DNA of 64,000 bases, from NCBI GenBank assembly GCA_947383875.1, contig CANDEX010000001.1:1-64000 (forward strand), written 5' to 3'. How positions within the stretch are numbered: the stretch's first letter is position 1; each line of letters starts with the position of its first letter. This stretch comes from an uncultured Azospirillum sp. (GTDB lineage: Bacteria; Pseudomonadota; Alphaproteobacteria; RF32; CAG-239). Both the position numbers and the translations under genes were made by a program. Of the stretch, positions 61,486-64,000 are shown one piece after another. The notes below the pieces were generated by a model that saw nothing but the letters and a program-made list of their open reading frames with translations, was not told where the DNA came from and made no database searches.

Positions 61486-61919
61486 TGACTGTCCAATATA
61501 TAACAATAGAACAAGCAATCGAAACACATCAGAAAACCATTCAATATAGTGGAGGTGGTGCTAATGGATTACTAAACAAAGGACAGCTTGAAAGTGTTCT
61601 TGAACATATTAAAAATGATGACTATTATCCAACGTTTATTGATAAATTGACACATCTGTTTTTTGGAGCCTGCAAATTCCACTGTTTTGAAGATGGAAAT
61701 AAGAGAATTGCAATAACACTTTGTGCACATTTTTTATTGTTAAATGGTTATATGGCTGTAGCAAAGAATTTCTTTATTGTAATGGAAAATATAAGTTATG
61801 AAGTTGCCTCAGGGAAAATTTCTAAAGAATTATTACATAAAATAATGACTTCTATTATGGATGGAACATATGATTATAATGAAGAGTTAAAATTAGAAGT
61901 ATTGCATGCAATCCAGTAA
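61485..61919 (+). CDS. doc: Doc/Fic-family toxin
   Basis: 144 residues with FHCFEDGNKRIAITLCAHFLLLNGY, a HxFx(D/E)GNKR Fic-type active site (His in HCFEDGNKR, near residue 65). The preceding IKNDDYYPTFIDKLTHLFFGACK and the small all-helical size fit the death-on-curing group, which phosphorylates or AMPylates translation factors (Doc: EF-Tu). Overlap with the RhuM-like gene indicates a two-gene module that could stabilise the prophage. It ends 40 bp before the right-hand 23-bp repeat. Confidence 0.85.
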   Translation: MTVQYITIEQAIETHQKTIQYSGGGANGLLNKGQLESVLEHIKNDDYYPTFIDKLTHLFFGACKFHCFEDGNKRIAITLCAHFLLLNGYMAVAKNFFIVMENISYEVASGKISKELLHKIMTSIMDGTYDYNEELKLEVLHAIQ

Positions 61920-61957
61920 TTTTTTTCTGTAATAAATTGTAAATAGCTTGTTTTATT

Positions 61958-61980
61958 GTGGTAGCTCGGTGGTAGCTCGA
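61958..61980. repeat. Right copy of the 23-bp terminal repeat
   Basis: Identical to 13,154-13,176; 70 bp inside the attR core. Confidence 0.6.
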
Positions 61981-62050
61981 CTGAAAAACAGCTTTCAAAA
62001 TCAGCATAACAAATTGATTATACACAATAAAATCAAGGCAACCCAAGTGG

Positions 62051-62095
62051 TTTGTAATCAGTGGGTCGGGAGTTCGAGTCTCTCTGTCGGCACCA
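62051..62095 (+). pseudogene. 3' half of the host tRNA-Thr with attR core
   Basis: Begins TTTGTAATCAGTGGGTCGGG, includes the T arm (GGGAGTTCGAGTCTCTC), acceptor strand TGTCGGC and CCA. It pairs with the 5' half at 12,998-13,037. It has no promoter now. Confidence 0.9.
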
Positions 62096-62101
62096 TAAAA
62101 A

Positions 62102-62127
62102 AACCTCCATAATGGAGGTTTTTTTTG
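62102..62127. terminator. Terminator of the host tRNA-Thr locus
   Basis: AACCTCCA-TAA-TGGAGGTT with T tracts on both sides; it would end the tRNA transcript and any minus-strand transcript. Confidence 0.8.
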
Positions 62128-62136
62128 AATGTTTTT

Positions 62137-62220
62137 TTACTCAACAGTTTCGTATGTGTCTTGTTTGGGGGCAAGCATTAGAATTTTTCCTCTTCTGGGT
62201 TGTAGGGGGAGGATAGTCAT
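62137..62220 (-). CDS. Possible 27-residue peptide (low confidence)
   Basis: A short minus-strand ORF (MTILPLQPRRGKILMLAPKQ, then DTYETVE) ends 10 bp before a bidirectional terminator. The frame remains open further upstream without a clear start. AGG lies 9 bp before the ATG. Nothing else supports it. Confidence 0.2.
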   Translation of the reverse strand: MTILPLQPRRGKILMLAPKQDTYETVE

Positions 62221-62328
62221 AAGGGAACCTGCTGTCAGGATGTTCTTCAAGTTTACCGAAAAAAGAAACTTCTTTTTAACTCTATCAAGATAAGCTATTG
62301 TTTTTAGATGATACAGGAGGTTGCTCTG

Positions 62329-62943
62329 ATGAAAAAATTTTTAGCACTATTGACATTTGTTGTTGCCGGAATCGGGATTTGGGGCGGATATAGTTTGTGG
62401 ATGAAGCAGATGAATTCCGGAGATTTTTATGCTGATAAGGTTAATCTTGCATTGCGTCAGAATGAGCCGCAAGCGGCATTTGATGCCGTTAATCAGGGGA
62501 TTCTTGCGTTTCCCGGACGTTTGGATTTACGTTTCGGTAAAATATATATGTGTCAGATGATTGCTGATTATGGCTGTATGCGCGATGAAATTTTAAATGT
62601 AATAGAGTTTTCCGGTAATTCGGGGCAGAGCTGGAGATGGTTGAATGATGAAGCAAAAGATACGGTTTTTATGCTTGGCGTACTTCAAAATTATCAAAAG
62701 ATTTTATGGGATGCCGGGCAAGATGATAAAGTAAAAGAAATTGCTGATCGGATTTTGGATTATTATCCTGATCATGTTGAAAGTTTGAATATGGCGGCGG
62801 TCAGTTATTTGGTGCGCGGTGACTGGAAGAATGCAGAGCCATATTTGCAAAATGCGCATAAGCTTGCTCCTGATGATGAAATTGTGCAAAAGAATTTGCA
62901 GAAGCTTCAAGAAATGAAAAACAAATCTCAAAAGTCGGAATAA
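62329..62943 (+). CDS. Membrane-anchored TPR protein
   Basis: The start ATG 62,329 follows AGGAGG at 7 bp, giving 204 residues; an ATG 21 bp earlier has no such site. One N-terminal membrane helix (LLTFVVAGIGIWGGYSLWM) anchors a periplasmic or cytoplasmic part with tetratricopeptide-type helices (residues ~45-195; ALRQNEPQAAFDAVNQGILAFP, DDKVKEIADRILDYYPDHVESLNMAAVSYLVRGDWKNAEPYLQNAHKLAPDDE). TPR proteins of this build assist assembly of envelope complexes. It is the first host gene right of the prophage, and no partner is obvious. Confidence 0.7.
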   Translation: MKKFLALLTFVVAGIGIWGGYSLWMKQMNSGDFYADKVNLALRQNEPQAAFDAVNQGILAFPGRLDLRFGKIYMCQMIADYGCMRDEILNVIEFSGNSGQSWRWLNDEAKDTVFMLGVLQNYQKILWDAGQDDKVKEIADRILDYYPDHVESLNMAAVSYLVRGDWKNAEPYLQNAHKLAPDDEIVQKNLQKLQEMKNKSQKSE

Positions 62944-63178
62944 CAGCCAATAATTGTTAAACCTAATGATTGTAATTATAGTTATTCACAAGTTATATTC
63001 TTCTGAAAAGCAGAGTTTCTCTATGTTTGAATTATTATAAATTTAATTCGCTAATTTTAGAAAACTTTTAGTTTTAATTAAATTTGTTTGTGCTAATTTA
63101 GAAATGAGGAGATTAGTTGTCTGAGAAAACTAATCTCCTCTTTTGTTATCATTACCATATATTAAGGAGTTTGTGATA
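62944..63178. other. Intergenic region with terminator
   Basis: AT-rich; the only clear element is a terminator at 63,106-63,145: GAGGAGATTAGTT pairing with AACTAATCTCCTC, then TTTTGTT. The next gene starts 33 bp later. Confidence 0.7.
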
Positions 63179-63271
63179 ATGATAAATAATGTAAATAAAT
63201 TGATTAATGTCACAAAGCAGGTTATAACTGTTTTCAGTGTGATTGTATTCTTTATGTTTTTTGAGGTTTAG
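63179..63271 (+). CDS. Small membrane peptide of 30 residues
   Basis: ATG 63,179 has AAGGAG 9 bp upstream. The peptide starts MINNVNKLINVTKQ and then has a single hydrophobic helix (VITVFSVIVFFMFF). It ends 7 bp before the MprF-like gene, so the two are likely co-transcribed. Function unknown; it may modulate the flippase. Confidence 0.5.
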   Translation: MINNVNKLINVTKQVITVFSVIVFFMFFEV

Positions 63272-63278
63272 AGAAATA

Positions 63279-64000
63279 ATGTCATTAAAAACTAAGCGTT
63301 TATTAAAAAAAGCTCTTTCGTGGTCCGGGTTGTTTTTCTTCGGTTTGGCAGCTTTTATGCTGTATCATCAATTGTCTAAATATCAATTAGATGATATTAA
63401 AAATGCTTTGTTGAGTATTCCTCGAAAGAATCTGGTTTATGCTTGTGCTGCTTCTTTTTTAGGATATGTTGCTTTATCCTCATATGATTATTTGGCTCTG
63501 AAATATATTGGAAAGAAACTGGCTGCGTGGAAGTGGATATTTGTCGGGTTTATTGGTTTTTCTGTCAGTAATAATGCCGGTCATGCTGTGGTTTCGGGCG
63601 GAGCTATTCGTTATCGGCTGTATACCCGCTGGCGTTTTCATGGCGAAGATATTGTTAAGATGGTTACCTTTTCGGGCTTTACTTATTTGGTGGCTTGTTT
63701 CTTTTTGGTGATTGTCGGATATCTTTTGACTCCGGATCATGCTTTTGGGGATGGTTCTGTTTCTAAAATGACTACGACAATAACGACAATTTGTTCGGTT
63801 ATCGGGTTGGGAATTTATTTTTGGGCCTCGCTGTTTTATAAAAAACCGTTTGTTATTAAAGGTATTGCTTTTGAGATGCCGTCTTTCAAAATGGCATTAG
63901 CTCAGGTCTTTATTGGTGGTGCGGATATTGTGCTGGCTTCACTGGTATTGTATTTTTCGTTGATTCCGTTTGTTGACATTCCTTTTGACGTGTTTATCGG
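63279..64000 (+). CDS. MprF/YbhN-type membrane flippase, N-terminal part (runs off the window)
   Basis: The first 240 codons are seen, with no stop before the window ends. Membrane helices alternate with short loops, and the segment FVGFIGFSVSNNAGHAVVSGGAIRYRLYTRW is the conserved core of the lysylphosphatidylglycerol synthase/flippase transmembrane domain (UPF0104/YbhN). The start ATG lies 7 bp after a small membrane peptide gene. Members flip aminoacyl-phosphatidylglycerol or other lipids; a catalytic domain, if any, would be downstream of the window. Confidence 0.85.
   Translation, partial: MSLKTKRLLKKALSWSGLFFFGLAAFMLYHQLSKYQLDDIKNALLSIPRKNLVYACAASFLGYVALSSYDYLALKYIGKKLAAWKWIFVGFIGFSVSNNAGHAVVSGGAIRYRLYTRWRFHGEDIVKMVTFSGFTYLVACFFLVIVGYLLTPDHAFGDGSVSKMTTTITTICSVIGLGIYFWASLFYKKPFVIKGIAFEMPSFKMALAQVFIGGADIVLASLVLYFSLIPFVDIPFDVFI

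Larger units (their letters stand above)
13029..62059. mobile_element. Lambda-type siphophage prophage (about 49 kb) with RTX/T1SS cargo
   Basis: The ends are defined by the split tRNA-Thr and the shared core TTTGTAATC. The left end carries a tyrosine integrase. Phage genes run in lambda-like order: regulators, replication, terminase, portal, protease/scaffold, decoration, capsid, head-tail, tail, tip, lysis. The last ~21 kb (41.2-62 kb) is cargo: a giant RTX protein, its type I exporter, a HEPN protein, an orphan methylase-like gene and a Doc module. All structural genes look intact, so the phage may be inducible. The size is typical of siphophages only if part of the cargo is packaged with it. 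Confidence 0.88.

Overview
The window looks like the chromosome of an AT-rich, probably host-associated alphaproteobacterium. Supporting this are the gene pairs xseB-ispA and rnd/aspS (divergent), a RNase D of the alphaproteobacterial length, a Pit/DUF47 phosphate pair and an MprF-like membrane gene. The genus cannot be named from the sequence. About 49 kb in the middle is one integrated element: a lambda-type siphophage prophage with a large cargo region.

Left host flank (1-13.0 kb): the end of a large surface protein, an exported protein, a low-affinity phosphate transporter with its DUF47 partner, a DsbA-like thiol oxidoreductase, ispA and xseB, an ArsR-type regulator, rnd, aspS, a lipoprotein, tRNA-Gln(CTG) and a MATE efflux gene with a mini-ORF just ahead of it. 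Right host flank (62.1-64 kb): a TPR protein, a 30-residue membrane peptide and the start of an MprF/YbhN-type flippase gene.

Prophage (about 13,029-62,059): insertion split a host tRNA-Thr(TGT) in its anticodon loop. The 5' half and a strong promoter lie at 12,954-13,037 and the matching 3' half at 62,051-62,095. The two halves pair perfectly in the acceptor stem, and the element supplies an intact replacement tRNA-Thr at 13,236. A perfect 23-bp repeat near both ends probably holds integrase arm sites. Inside, in order: integrase, regulators, replication genes, a possible nuclease, a packaging region with two ParB-like proteins (one fused to a methyltransferase), terminase, gpW, portal, S49 protease with nested scaffold, decoration protein, capsid, head-tail and tail genes. 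The tail chaperone carries a textbook -1 frameshift site (A AAA AAC plus stem). Tape measure, fibres, NlpC/P60, tip protein, lysis protein, holin and overlapping spanins follow.

Cargo (41.2-62 kb): a 3454-residue RTX protein with a lipase-like head and about 17 tandem modules, a membrane protein upstream of it, a divergent type I secretion ABC transporter and HlyD adaptor (no TolC here), an ApeA-like HEPN protein, DUF3768, an acidic protein, an N6-methylase-like protein, and a RhuM-like/Doc pair. The HEPN protein's catalytic R-x4-H motif is reached only through a -1 frameshift at A AAA AAG followed by a 9-bp stem. This is either a disabled gene or an anti-phage effector controlled by programmed frameshifting, and it is the most interesting single observation. 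A prophage that carries a giant secreted RTX enzyme together with its own exporter is the second.
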